Assembly (NCBI GenBank): GCA_903772945.1
Contig: CAICTM010001097.1
Span: 8,929 to 37,311, forward strand
Direction: 5' to 3'
Source of the DNA: Seminavis robusta
Lineage: Eukaryota > Bacillariophyta > Bacillariophyceae > Naviculales > Naviculaceae
Length of the DNA: 28,383 nt
Below, one piece after another: positions 13,321 to 22,951 of this stretch (positions are counted from its first letter, which is position 1; the number at the start of each line of letters is the position of its first letter). The notes beneath the pieces were generated by a model that saw nothing but the letters and a program-made list of their open reading frames with translations, was not told where the DNA came from and searched no databases. Position numbers and translations under genes: made by a program.

Positions 13321-14342
13321 GTTTGTTGATATGTTGATAAAAGATGCGATCTTCTTGGATTGTGAGAAGACTGTCAACCGGAAAAGGATGGACCCAAAAG
13401 AAAAGAAAAAGTAATCAAACTCAAAGCTTTGGGGCGTACGTCATAGAGAGGGTTCGAGGTGCGTTGTTGCGCCATGTTTTCGAAGGACCAGCTGGTTTTT
13501 GAGCCTCAAACGAAATGATTGGCTATCGTAGTTGCACTTTTGAGCCCGCGATCATGTATGTTGCTTAAATACATTGATATAATATACAATTACCACATCT
13601 AGGGAGTGCATTGAGTCTCGAGAAACTGAAACCTGCGAAAAATATAGACAACGTACTCCACAAAAGTGCTACTGCACGCAGCTCACAAATAGAGCAGCAA
13701 CACACTTGTCCACGTTGGGGTTGTCTTCGTCAGAGACAATGCTTTAGCTAGCTAGCATACGGACGACGCCTTTAGCATAGCCAAGAACTGAGGTGTTTCG
13801 CTAACACTGTACCGGTACCGGTATGGCATACCGGTACCGTAGCTACGTACGTCTTCTTTGCCACTCGCAGCGAGATCTTCATTATCATCTTCCCCCCCGC
13901 AATGAGCAGAATCCATACTCGTACTCAGGACCTCAATCATGATAGACGTAGTCGTCAGCCTAGATTTCTAGCTGGATATACTGTACCGAAGTATCCATCA
14001 ACTCGCGTGTGTACAGGCTGGATATATAGGCTATGCTGCGGCCTTGCTGGATAGTACTACAGCTGCCCGGGGCCAAATTAGCGGAGTGCGGGCAGCGTAA
14101 GCTGTATTGCAGAGAATCTACACTCCTGCTCGCAAAGGTACATCTTTTTTGTACGGTATAGATGTTGGGAGAGAGAGCTCGAGAGAGTTACACTAGCTAC
14201 CGGTAACGTCCTCAAACAATCACATTTTTCTAGGCAGCTAGCACTCCAAAGAAATAGGGGGATTACCAGCATAATATTGGTTCGCGTAATGTAATGTGTT
14301 TCGCTTGAATCTAGAGCTCTCTCGGGCGTGTAACAACCGGTC
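13321..14342. other. Intergenic region between GAPDH copy 2 and the nucleosidase
   Basis: About 1 kb. The left part is the promoter and 5' UTR of GAPDH copy 2 on the minus strand, with a TGACGTA word (minus strand, 13443-13437) 117 nt before its start. The right part should be the 3' UTR of the nucleosidase. It includes a GGTACC-type hairpin at 13813-13839 and CTAGCTAG words near 13745. No open frame resembles a known protein. Confidence 0.5.
13813..13839. repeat. Perfect 12-bp inverted repeat built from GGTACC/ACCGGT words
   Basis: The left arm is 13813-13824 (CGGTACCGGTAT), the loop is GGC (13825-13827), and the right arm is its exact reverse complement at 13828-13839. It is the clearest hairpin made of the ACCGGT words scattered through the intergenic DNA here. 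No function is known. Confidence 0.8.
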
Positions 14343-15465
14343 CTACAACTCTGAATGAGTTTTTCCACAAACATAATCCAAGACTTTGGGTAGGGCCCCT
14401 TGAAGACTTTTGGAAGCGGATTGCAGGTTTTCCAAGAATTCGTCTTGTGTTGGAACACCACCATCGACAATGTCCGTGACGACTTTGACACCCAAAAAGG
14501 GAACGTTGTGAAGTTTGCAACTCCAAGCAATAGCGGCGGCTTCCATGTCCTTTACGGATGCATCATTGGCCAGCATGAGTTCATCGTCCTTTTCTGTTTT
14601 GTCGAGTGAATTGCCTGTTGTGCATACTCCCGTCTTGTAGCTGAAAGCTTCTGCCATTTTGGTGGCATTGACAGTTTCTAATTTTCCAATGCCCAAGGGC
14701 ACAAAATCTGGAATTGGGATTCTACGATCATGATTGGCGACTGCCGTCGTCAAGAAGACGTCTCCAATTTCGGCTCCCTTGCGTTTGAAGCCACCGCAAG
14801 TGCCAGCGTTGATGAGTAAATGTTCCTTGTCGGGAGCTTCACTGGTCATTTTGTTCAGCGCCAGAAATGTAGCAATGCTTGCAGCTGACCAGTAACAGTT
14901 GGCCCAATTAGAATGCAGAATAGTAGCGTAAATAAATGACAAGCATCAGAACCATGACCTCGAGACTACCGTACTGCAAAATGATCAATCTTAGCGGGCA
15001 CTTACGAACAGTTCCGACATTGTCTACGCCAGTGTTGTATACGGTGTCTTTTCCATTGAAAACCACGGTGACTTTGCACTGGTTATGAGTGCCAGTAAAT
15101 GCCACAAAGGGAGTGTGGGGCGGGAAGAAACTCTCATCTTTCTTCAAGCCAAGATGATCGATGAAAGGCTTGGCCTCTGCCTCCATGGCAATAGCCACAA
15201 TCACGCTGATATGGACGACAGCGAGGACGAAAGCCAATAAGCAACGACAAGAGCAAGGATGAGAGAACGAAGTGTCCATCGCAAACCCAAAAATCCTCCT
15301 TTATCTAACCATGAAACGAAGTAATCAAACTCACTCTTCAATCGCCATTTGATCAATTGAGTCTGCTGCGAAGGATAATACTAACGGTAGTTGAAGGAAC
15401 AGTGGCAAGAAGAAGAAAAGCACAAGATTGGTGATCCTTGATTTTGGAAAAAGGACCATTGTCAT
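14343..15465 (-). CDS. 5'-methylthioadenosine / S-adenosylhomocysteine nucleosidase
   Basis: My model has three exons: 15465-15335, 15205-15006 and 14884-14343 (introns GTGAGT...TATCAG and GTAAGT...GGTCAG), giving 290 residues. The enzyme cleaves adenine from methylthioadenosine or S-adenosylhomocysteine in methionine salvage. It matches plant MTN proteins through VIVAIAMEAEAKPF, NVGTVPASIATF (only after joining exons 2 and 3), LLINAGTCGGFKRKGAEIGD, HDRRIPIP, the VKDMEAAAIAW active-site loop and VKVVTDIVDGG. Exon 1 would supply a strong signal peptide (FFFLPLFLQLPLVLSFAAD). The alternative is a start at ATG 15279 without the first intron (271 residues, MDTSFSHP...). I prefer the first because that stretch looks like a pyrimidine-rich intron end and the phases agree. 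The gene is divergent from the J-protein gene. Confidence 0.9.
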
Positions 15466-15857
15466 TTGCGTTCGATGGCAGCAGAGGCGATCTTTCTTTG
15501 GTCGGCGTCGATTTCTACAGTACCAGTACCAGGTATCGTACTCATCGAAAGGAAGCACAGTGGCTCAATGTACATGTAGATAGTTCGATTTGAGTCGATT
15601 TGATTCTGAGTCAGTCCCCCCAAGAAAAGATAATCGAATCCCACCCAACCTTCCAACTTCCAACTCGACAAAACTGGCTACTAGACTACCGGTAGTCTAC
15701 CGTACAGTACTACTCTAGTAGTATCCTGTTCCGACCTGACATAATGATAATATTGTTGTCATTAATCCAAGAAAGCTACAGTACCTTATGCTATCTACCA
15801 TACTGGTGGTACTGCATAATATTGACTGTCATTGTTCGATAGGATAAGATAAGAAGT
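15466..15857. promoter_or_regulatory. Divergent intergenic region between nucleosidase and J-protein
   Basis: This 392-nt interval separates the starts of two divergent genes and must hold both promoters. It contains ACCGGTAG and CTAGTAG words around 15690-15720 and a TACATGTA near 15570. I see no clear TATA box or known operator. Confidence 0.5.
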
Positions 15858-17450
15858 ATGATGGCAGCGGCGTCATCGTTTCGGTGGTCCCTACTTTTTG
15901 TATTGACACTATGGAGGCTTCAAGACGAGAAAGCTGTGTGGGCCTTCACTGTGCCAACAGTTGTTTTTTTCAGTCTCGGGACGACGACACCATCCTTTTC
16001 CGCCAGAAAAGAGCCACAGAAACGATTCGGTCGAGTACATGTACCACGAAGATCGCCATCTACAAGGCTTTGGATGTCGGCACCAGATTTAAATGCCAAT
16101 GATCCCTGGGCGATTTTGGGCCTCAATCCCAACGATTCCGACAGCCTCGACAAGAAAGCAATCAAAAAGGCGTACCGTCGCCTCGCCATCAAGTACCACC
16201 CAGATGTTGCCACCAACAAGGACAGCACGGAACAAGAAAAGAAACGTGCATCGGATCAATTCGCAAAGATAAATGCCGCCTACGAGACGCTATTGGGAAA
16301 ACGCGGTGACGGAAATTATGCATCTGCTGGACAATCGCAACGTGGCAGCACTGCCAGTGGATGGACACCACCCCATAGAAGAAAACCGGGAGATTCGGGA
16401 TATTCTTCAGCATACAGTGACAGCAGTAGCAGCAACAGAGGTGGAACCAGTTGGGAAGACTTTATGCCAAAGTACGACGATGATCAATATGACGCAGGTG
16501 GAGACTCATTCGGCTCTATTTTTGCCGATTTGTTGGTTGGAGCTGCAGGAACCGTCGGCTCCAGAGGAGGTTCAGGGGTCATTCAAGATTTTGTCGAGTT
16601 CCTGGAACGAAATGTAGATGGATATAGTTCGGTTGGAAGTGGTCGCGATGCTGACAATGATGCCGATCTCAGTTTCCTGCTTCAGACAGGCACTGTCGAT
16701 GAAATCGGTGAGGAACTGGACGAATCTGACCTTGTCGTGCAACAGCTATCCACAAAAATGAAGGACCTTGATAATGAAGTCATTTCATTGCAGGCTGACT
16801 TGGCTGCCAGTTCTAGGTTCTCCGAGAAGATTGCGTTGGAAGAAAAGATTGCGGAATGTGAGGCGAGGAAGGGGGTCGTGGAGAAATACCTTCGCAGAGC
16901 CAGGAAGCGGTTGTTGGCTCTCCAGACTCGTTACAAGCAACTGATCGTTGGAGGTGCAAATGACAACAAGGCAGGAGGGCGGTCGAGAAGCAGAGACCGG
17001 GGCCGTTCGGAGACCGTGTCGACAACATCCAGCACTAGTAGCAGGCAGACAGGCTCTTCTTCGGGTGGCAATAACGAGGGTGAGGATTCATGGAAATCTC
17101 AGGGATTCGGATCGAACGGACGAGGGCGGGGCAGTGGGAGGCGGCGTGCGGCACGGTCGACTTCCGCTGCAAACGACACCAACCAATCACCCTCCTCATC
17201 TGCATCTTCACCACGATGGACAACAACAAATGAATCGCCGTCGTCTGCTCCGAGCTCTGAGAGAGTCCAGTCGTCATCTTCTTCAGGATCGTCAACATAC
17301 TCATCATCTTCGTCATCGTCGTCGTCCGAATACAATGTTCCGCCACACAGACGGTCGAGATCCAACCAGGATCAGGATGACAAAGAAAGACTGCGGCAGC
17401 TCAAAGTTGATGATGAATTCGAAAAGCTCAAGAAGGAGCTTGGTTTGTAA
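15858..17450 (+). CDS. J-domain (DnaJ-type) cochaperone, possibly plastid-targeted
   Basis: A single exon gives 530 residues. The J domain spans about residues 81-149: DPWAILGL, the basic helix KKAIKKAYRRLAIKYHPD with the HPD motif at 114-116, and FAKINAAYETLLG. J domains stimulate Hsp70 ATPase. There is no Gly/Phe or zinc-finger region, so it is a class III J-protein. A hydrophobic N-terminus (SLLFVLTLW) is followed by AVWAFTVP, which resembles the diatom plastid cleavage motif, and by a basic Ser/Thr/Arg-rich stretch. Plastid targeting is therefore possible, though the hydrophobic core is broken by charged residues. Residues of about 285-362 form a coiled coil (VVQQLSTKMKDLDNEV...ARKRLLALQTRYKQL). 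The rest is Ser/Arg/Gly-rich, and the C-terminus is charged (DDEFEKLKKELGL). Two adjacent ATGs exist; I used the first. Confidence 0.88.
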   Translation: MMAAASSFRWSLLFVLTLWRLQDEKAVWAFTVPTVVFFSLGTTTPSFSARKEPQKRFGRVHVPRRSPSTRLWMSAPDLNANDPWAILGLNPNDSDSLDKKAIKKAYRRLAIKYHPDVATNKDSTEQEKKRASDQFAKINAAYETLLGKRGDGNYASAGQSQRGSTASGWTPPHRRKPGDSGYSSAYSDSSSSNRGGTSWEDFMPKYDDDQYDAGGDSFGSIFADLLVGAAGTVGSRGGSGVIQDFVEFLERNVDGYSSVGSGRDADNDADLSFLLQTGTVDEIGEELDESDLVVQQLSTKMKDLDNEVISLQADLAASSRFSEKIALEEKIAECEARKGVVEKYLRRARKRLLALQTRYKQLIVGGANDNKAGGRSRSRDRGRSETVSTTSSTSSRQTGSSSGGNNEGEDSWKSQGFGSNGRGRGSGRRRAARSTSAANDTNQSPSSSASSPRWTTTNESPSSAPSSERVQSSSSSGSSTYSSSSSSSSSEYNVPPHRRSRSNQDQDDKERLRQLKVDDEFEKLKKELGL

Positions 17451-18059
17451 ATAAATATGAACAGCTACTACAGTACAACATTAACTAGCTAGCGAAGACA
17501 ATTGTGTGATATACCTGCAGGGATTGCCGAGCCCACATGATTGCTCAACTGACTAAGTCAAACGATGACGACGAGCTACAGATTTGTGCGAGTGCAAAAG
17601 GCTGTCAAGTATGCCTTCCCCTGCGTGAATGGTAATCCATGAAAGCCAGCTGGAACCGCACTTGTCTTGAAGGAAAGCAACCTGTCTACACCACACATCG
17701 ACAGATAGATATGATATGCCTTCCCCTGCGTGAAAAATAATACAGCAGTGAAATCTAGCAGGAACCGCACTTGTCTTGATGGAAAGCAACCTGTCCAAAC
17801 CAAACATCTCGAATCTTGTTGTCGGTGGTCGGTGGTTGATGGGAATATATCATTTGATTATCAATAAATATTAGTTAGTGCTATCCCCAGGAGACGGTAA
17901 CCACTGCCATTTCTTGAAAGATGATAGAACAAACGGACGAACTCCAGGTTACGGTAGTATGTTGCAAAATCTTCAAGCCACGTCGGTGCCCTTCAGTTGC
18001 AAACTATCCTCAAGTCATCCCTTTAGTAGATTGTTGCTTTCACTCTGCTGTTGCTTGAA
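17451..18059. other. Convergent 3' intergenic region with a tandem duplication
   Basis: About 0.6 kb between the stops of the J-protein and the lumen protein. Its main content is the two-copy repeat at 17611-17808. Minus-strand open frames across it (17553-17807) exist only because of the duplication and resemble no family. Confidence 0.55.
17611..17808. repeat. Two-copy tandem repeat, period about 105 bp
   Basis: Unit 1 (17611-17699) and unit 2 (17716-17808) both start ATGCCTTCCCCTGCGTGAA and share GGAACCGCACTTGTCTTGA, GGAAAGCAACCTGTC and a CA-rich end. The middle part differs and carries a few inserted bases. It looks like a diverged local duplication. I see no coding or structural role. 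Confidence 0.85.
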
Positions 18060-18904
18060 TTAGTAATTCAAGAACCCACCGGTATTGCTAAGGTCGGTGC
18101 TTCGGTAGCTAGTCGCAAACCCTGGGATAGAATTTCCAACAACATCCTGGGTTCTTCCGTAGACACTAGGGATTGCCATTCGATCTCCACACTTGTTTTC
18201 CATCTTTGATCACAACAGGAAATAGTTGATGGTGAGACAGCCGATGGCGATGGAGGAGAAATACAAATTACATTGCTTCTCGAAAAAAATTTTGGTCTTC
18301 CAAACTCACCAAGGGAGAAACGGCAGCACTTGTACCATTCGGACAAAATATCTTTGACCTGCTGCTATTCATTGGTGCAATCTCTTGAAGCTCTTTTCGT
18401 AGGTCTTTTGCTGTCTTAAAATTGACTTGTCCGGCTGACGATCGTTCTTGCCAATCTGAGAAGAAGGGAAAAAAGTAAAATGACGTGAGCATAGACTCCG
18501 TCTTTCGGGACATGCAAGTCCAAATATGCAAGCTTCAAGGCGCGCTCTAGTGGTCTGAATGGAAGACAGGACGATCGGCGGCCCTTCCAACACTTCATAT
18601 CAATCTGCTGGCACCAAGACATGAGGAGTGCGAGTTAACTCGAGTTGGCCTTACCTTGTTCTCGGTGGGCGTAAGAACTGTAGCGGGCAGAGGCTTCTTC
18701 GGGATTTCCAACCAGTGTGCTCCCAACGACTCCCATAATACCGAAAACAGCAGCACGACGACTCGTCGTGGGATTTTCTGCGTGTAATTGTGTCATTGGA
18801 CGGTTCTCGATTCTTGCTTGTGGGGCAAAAGCGTCTGCTGCATTCAAAGCGGCAATCACCGAAAATGCCACGGACAGGAGCGAGAGCTTGGTGGAAGAGA
18901 ACAT
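18060..18904 (-). CDS. Thylakoid-lumen protein candidate, unidentified family, three exons
   Basis: The exons are 18904-18655, 18455-18310 and 18203-18060 (introns of 199 and 106 nt, GTAAGG...TCTCAG and GTGAGT...CAAAG), giving 179 residues. All phases agree (1, then 0). Residues 1-25 are a signal peptide ending ADA before FAPQ, the diatom plastid motif. A transit stretch follows, then SRRAAVFGIMGVVGSTLVG...EEASA, a twin-Arg-type lumen signal with an ASA cleavage site at 73/74. The mature part (about 106 residues) begins RYSSYAHREQDWQERSSAG. It contains KDLRKELQEIAPMNSSRSK, two Cys (121 and 137) that could pair, and VYGRTQDVVGNSIPGF. There is no membrane helix after cleavage. It looks like an extrinsic lumenal protein, perhaps attached to a photosystem, but I cannot name it. 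Each exon alone looks trivial. Confidence 0.85.
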
Positions 18905-19543
18905 GGTCGAGTGGATATGTTTTTAATTGTCGAGAGTAAGAGCAGGTTAATTGGAAGGCAGAAACAATCCAACAAGAACAAAAAGAGTGGCCAAGAAGAG
19001 AAGCAGATGTGAAGAATTTTGTGGTACTGCCATGATACGAAGAAAAGGAGGAAGGCAATAATTGCCAGAACGCAAAAGAGACAAAATGCATTCGATTCCA
19101 TTTGGTGACGTGTCGGAACACGTCACATTGGTCTGGCTCCCACCAAACCAAATGCGGAGCTGGCTGACTTTCTCGTCATCGGAACTTCCACCGTGGCGTT
19201 TGCTTTGTTTGGTCCAGCTGGCTGGTCCCATACCGGTAGATACGGTAGATACCGGTACAAAGCGTGGGTATCGGTACAGAGCTAGCTAGTAGCTAGCTAG
19301 ATACCAGTAGCAAGTAGAGAGACCAGATTCTAGATTGGGGCAGTCTTTATCTTGATTACTGCTACAATAAATCAGTGTGGGTTCAACATCCATTCTGTTT
19401 GCATGATCAAGAGACTACCAGGTGAATGATTCAATCCACATGTCCCACTTTTCCAATCACTCTGGTGTAGATATAGGCCAGGGCATGGATCAGCAGGCTT
19501 CGTACAGTGTGCAGCCAACATGAAATAGGGGCACAGGAGCTGT
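18905..19543. other. Upstream region of the lumen-protein gene and 3' side of the LRR gene
   Basis: The left part is promoter and 5' UTR for the lumen-protein gene on the minus strand and includes the inverted TGACGTGT pair at 19106-19125. The right part (about 19230-19320) is dense in ACCGGTAGATAC and CTAGCTAGTAGCTAGCTAG words. No gene is recognised. Confidence 0.5.
19106..19125. promoter_or_regulatory. Inverted pair of TGACGTGT sites, possible bZIP binding site
   Basis: TGACGTGT (19106-19113), four spacer bases, then ACACGTCA (19118-19125), a perfect 8-bp inverted repeat about 200 nt before the lumen-protein start. TGACGT cores are known CO2/cAMP-responsive elements in the diatom Phaeodactylum and are bound by bZIP factors. 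Whether this one acts is inference. Single TGACGT words occur at about chance frequency in the window; only the paired arrangement is notable. Confidence 0.4.
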
Positions 19544-21380
19544 TTATCCAAGGCGGCAATCGGTACAGCAGTCGCATTCAACGTTTGGGTTTGGTTCTTG
19601 GCAGTCAGCAATCAAGGAACCCAGCCTTCCCCCGTTGCCTTCCGTGAAAAGCAAGTCACAAACAGATTCGGGCATGACTCCTGAGATATCCGTCTGATGA
19701 AGAGTGAAAGCTGTAAGAGATGCAAAATTGCCAACAGCTTCAGGCACAGTTCCGGTGAATGCATTGTCGTGAAGTTGGAGGAACATCATGTTGGGGAAGA
19801 CGCCAATGCCATTGATAGAACCAGTCAGCAAATTTCCGTTCAAATCGAGCTGCTCGAGAGCTGACAACGAGAGCAACTGAGTCGTCAGACTTCCAGTCAG
19901 TCGGTTGAAATCTAGATCCAGAAAGTGCAGGTTGGTCATGAATTCGATCTCTGTCGGAATTGTTCCTGTCAACGTGCCGCGTTCCATTCCTTGCAAGATG
20001 CGAAAGAATCAAGGTGAGGACTAAAAGTAGAAACTTGAACAAGATAGAAGCAACGACCATGATGTACTTACCCCAAACTTCCAAATGGGTCAATAGCCCC
20101 ATCTCTGTAGGGATAGTACCCACCAAGTTGTTGAGCTCTGAGACCCACAGCGCAAATCCTGTGAGAAAGGTGCACGAGGGCCTCGCACAAAGGATCCGAG
20201 GGCACACACAAAAGAATTACTTACCAAACTCAATTTCCGTCACACACAACTCTTCGTTGCAGAAAACGCCGGCCCATTCGCACTCGTTAAAGCCACTGAG
20301 GAATCTTTGCTTCCCAAGGAAGGGCTCTTCGTTGCCGCAGTCATCATCTGCGAGCAAGTTGTCAGAGCATTGGTCCCAGTCATTCCCGTTGGTGCTGAAA
20401 TACATGACGGCAAGCACCCATCGTTGGACAATCTTGGGGTCGTCTGGGCAGATTTTTAGGGCGTCTCCGTTCAGCAACCATTCGGTGGCTTGTCCTTCGG
20501 AGGTGGATGTGTCGGTGAGCACTGTGGGGTCTTGAACGGCCGTAGCGCCTTGCAAGATTGCCAAGATTTGGTTTCTACGAGCTTCGGCAGACACTCCTGG
20601 GCAGCCGACGACAGTGGGTGTGGGAGTGGGAAACGCGCTTGGGGAGGCAGAGGGCGTGCCGGTGGGAGATTTGCTAGGTTCAGAGGATGGCGAAAAAGTG
20701 GGAGCAGAAGAAGGGCTTGCCGATGGACCACTTGTTGGGAGTGCAGATGGAGTTGTGGAGGGTCGATCTGTTGGAACAATTGTGGTAATCCCTTTGATAC
20801 CCCCAGAAGGTGGAGAGCTTGGGAAGTTGCTTGGGGAAAAAGTAGGCCTTGCAGTGGGAACTGCGGACGGGGTTGCACTTGGGAATACAGTTGGTGCAGC
20901 TGAAGGCGCAGAAGTTGTTGGCTCTGAAGGGGAGGGTGCCTGACTGACTGATGGCGAGATCGAGGGCATTGTTGATTCCGTGGGGGCTGGTGTGAAAGTT
21001 GTTGGGGCCGATGAAGGTTGGATGGACGGAGCCTTCGATGGCAACAAAGATGGGGCAGAGGATGGTCCCAACGAGGGATTGTCCGAGGGTACAGCGGTGA
21101 TGACAATCGTAGGATCAATGGTCGTGTCCATACTCATGATTCCGTCGACGTTGAATGCATCCATCAGCTCTGTCATTGCATCTTGCTCATCGTCAACCTC
21201 CAATATAGTGTCTTGGAGTGGCTGAAAGACTCGATAGGTGGCCTGCATGTTTGCAAACCCATCTGCTGCCCTAAGACGTGGGGTATTGCGACGTGTTTCA
21301 GTGTTTCCAATGATGGCTGCATTGTTTATGGGCAAACCCGACAAGGAAAGAAGAACGGAACCAAGCTTCGTGATCGTCAT
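19544..21380 (-). CDS. Secreted leucine-rich-repeat protein with P/S/T-rich repeats
   Basis: The exons are 21380-20225, 20158-20072 and 19989-19544 (introns of 66 and 82 nt, GTAAGT...CACAG and GTAAGT...GCAAG), giving 562 residues. The N-terminus is a moderately hydrophobic signal-peptide-like stretch (KLGSVLLSLSGLPINNAA). About residues 90-260 are P/S/T-rich with many SAPS, PSAxP and PSxxPS units, a form common in diatom surface proteins. Next comes a Cys-containing cap typical of diatom LRR proteins: EWLLNGDALKICPDDPKIVQR, YFSTNGNDW, CEWAGVFCNE. Plant-type LRRs follow (NNLVGTIPTEMGLLTHLEVW, GTIPTEIEFMTNLHFLDLDF, NRLTGSL, NAFTGTVPEAVGNFASL). The C-terminus is Cys-rich (VECDCCTDCRLG). There is no kinase and no second membrane helix, so it is secreted or wall-bound rather than a receptor kinase. 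ATG 21380 is the first ATG in frame. Ligand unknown. Confidence 0.88.
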
Positions 21381-22235
21381 GGTGAGAGTCAAAAGTTGCT
21401 GATCGAGATGTATATAATGGAAGAGATTTCTTTGTTTGGCTTGAAGCGTTTGCTGTTTCGAGAGGATGCAGAATCCAAATTATGAGCCTCTTATAATCAA
21501 ACCTGGCGTTTTGTCTTTCTCCAACCTCGGGCCTGCTGTAATAGACTCCGTATTCAATCGATAACTAATCCCGCTGGCCGAAAATTCTTTCCCGTGACTT
21601 TAAAAGTAAGCAATGGCCCATACCTAAGCACACAAATGTTTCTAGTGTATTCGATCAAGCGTGCAACTGACACTGGCAGGCACTCTTATTGGATTGAAGC
21701 TGGATTCGTGCCCTTTCTCAATACTTCTGTGACTCGTTGAACTTTCATAATTGTATGACCACAGTCCAAGTACAAATCAGTAGTGCAACAGTATGGGATA
21801 TGGATGCAATCATGGAGTGACTCGCCTTTCGAAATATCAAGTCTGGATTCACGGTTGTGTGACTGGCAGATGTGGCGTGCCGACCTGCCCAATGGAAGCA
21901 ACCTGCTCCATCTCGAGCGTCGAGTCTCCCAGGCAGATGTCTCTGCGTGAACCTGTGTGCTCAGGAAGACGATTGTGATGAACAACTCGACTCCTACCCC
22001 TAACTATTGTGTTATTCGTATGAGCAGGGATCCAAGATGGAACTGGTCGAAGGTTGTTGGAAGCTGGGGTTGTACCGCAACGAACTTGGAACGATAGTGA
22101 ACCAACGGGCCGGACAGTTCTGAAATCGAAAGTCAATTCGTTTTAGAATGGCATGCTATCTTATTTGATGGCTAGCTGGTGATAGATCCGCTTTGTTTGA
22201 TCGTCAGAGAGTATCAGCCCTTGGCCCGAGCACTT
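21381..22235. other. Intergenic region upstream of the LRR gene
   Basis: About 0.85 kb. Minus-strand open frames at 21686-21985 and 21849-22136 overlap each other and show no family resemblance or splice-supported continuation. The left end is the promoter of the LRR gene; the right end is the 3' side of the MCTS1-like gene. Confidence 0.5.
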
Positions 22236-22951
22236 CTAGATTTCATTGGTTTGAAATAGGCCGTCCCCTAGATGGTGACTTATCTCGATGCCAATGCCCT
22301 TGTTCTTCTCTCGACTTTCCGGCAACGTGGAGTAATGAAAAATTAGTAACCAATAACATCAAAGTCAGTCCATCAAGTTGAGCATCTGCGAGAACGATTC
22401 ATAGTGACTTACATGTCGGCACTGGACATTGTCATTACACCACAGGCAAGGGCGTGTACTTTGCCCTCGGCATAAATTACTACGCCTTGACCTTTTGCGA
22501 CGCCAGGAACATCAAACCCTTGAGCATCTTGCTCTTTACCATCTGGGGGCATTTCTCCACCTGGGTTCGTCAGGCCTGGGCACATGACGTTGGCACCTCC
22601 CAACAGATATGGGATCGCTCCTTTGTCGACCGTCACTCTCTTGAAGGAGAGGGTTGGATAGTGGTGCACCAATTTGAGAGCGGGCAATATGGGACCATCT
22701 CGTTGTTGGAAGAAAATGGGTTCATCAGAGGGACTGCTACCTTCTTTTTCCACTTTACGACAGTAAAGCATCAAATGAGGGCCAACCTTGAACTGTACCA
22801 GGGGTGACTTCTTTGGAATCAATTCGTCAAGGATGTCTTCCGTGATTTCAGGATGCGATTCAATTATTTGCGATTTCAAAGCTCTTTGAACTGATGCTTT
22901 GACTTGCGTAGATGTCGAAACATCAGAGGACGGGTCAAACTTCTTGAACAT
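22236..22951 (-). CDS. MCTS1: MCTS1/Tma20-like PUA-domain translation factor
   Basis: Exon 1 is 22951-22413 and exon 2 is 22314-22236 (98-nt intron, GTAAGT...GGAAAG), giving 205 residues. MCTS1 pairs with DENR to help recycle and re-initiate 40S ribosomes. Matches to the family: MFKKFDP at the start; LKSQIIE and LIPKKSPL in the N-terminal domain; FFQQRDGPILPALKLVHHYP; then the PUA domain VDKGAIPYLLGGANVMCPGLTNPGG, IYAEGKVHALACGVMTMS. The second exon supplies the expected ending, REKNKGIGIE followed by HHLGDGLF, which aligns with the NKGIGIE...DGLW end of animal MCTS1 and confirms the splice. There is a short extra insert in the middle (RKVEKEGSSPSDEP, and PDGKEQDAQGFDVPG in the PUA domain). 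It is cytosolic and shares its upstream region with the divergent SDHAF4-like gene. Confidence 0.95.

Noticed and set aside
16948..17454. 168-codon Arg/His-rich frame overlapping the J-protein
   Set aside because: An alternative frame of the Ser-rich C-terminal part of the J-protein; low complexity and no start support.
17553..17807. Minus-strand frames with internally repeated peptides
   Set aside because: The repetition comes from the 105-bp DNA duplication, and the repeats appear in different frames, so they are not conserved as protein.
20471..21118. Long Pro/Leu/His-rich frames on both strands across the LRR gene's P/S/T region
   Set aside because: These are shifted-frame readings of the repetitive P/S/T codons.
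21686..22136. Minus-strand frames beginning with a hydrophobic stretch between the LRR and MCTS1-like genes
   Set aside because: Two overlapping frames compete, neither resembles a family, and no consistent splicing joins them.
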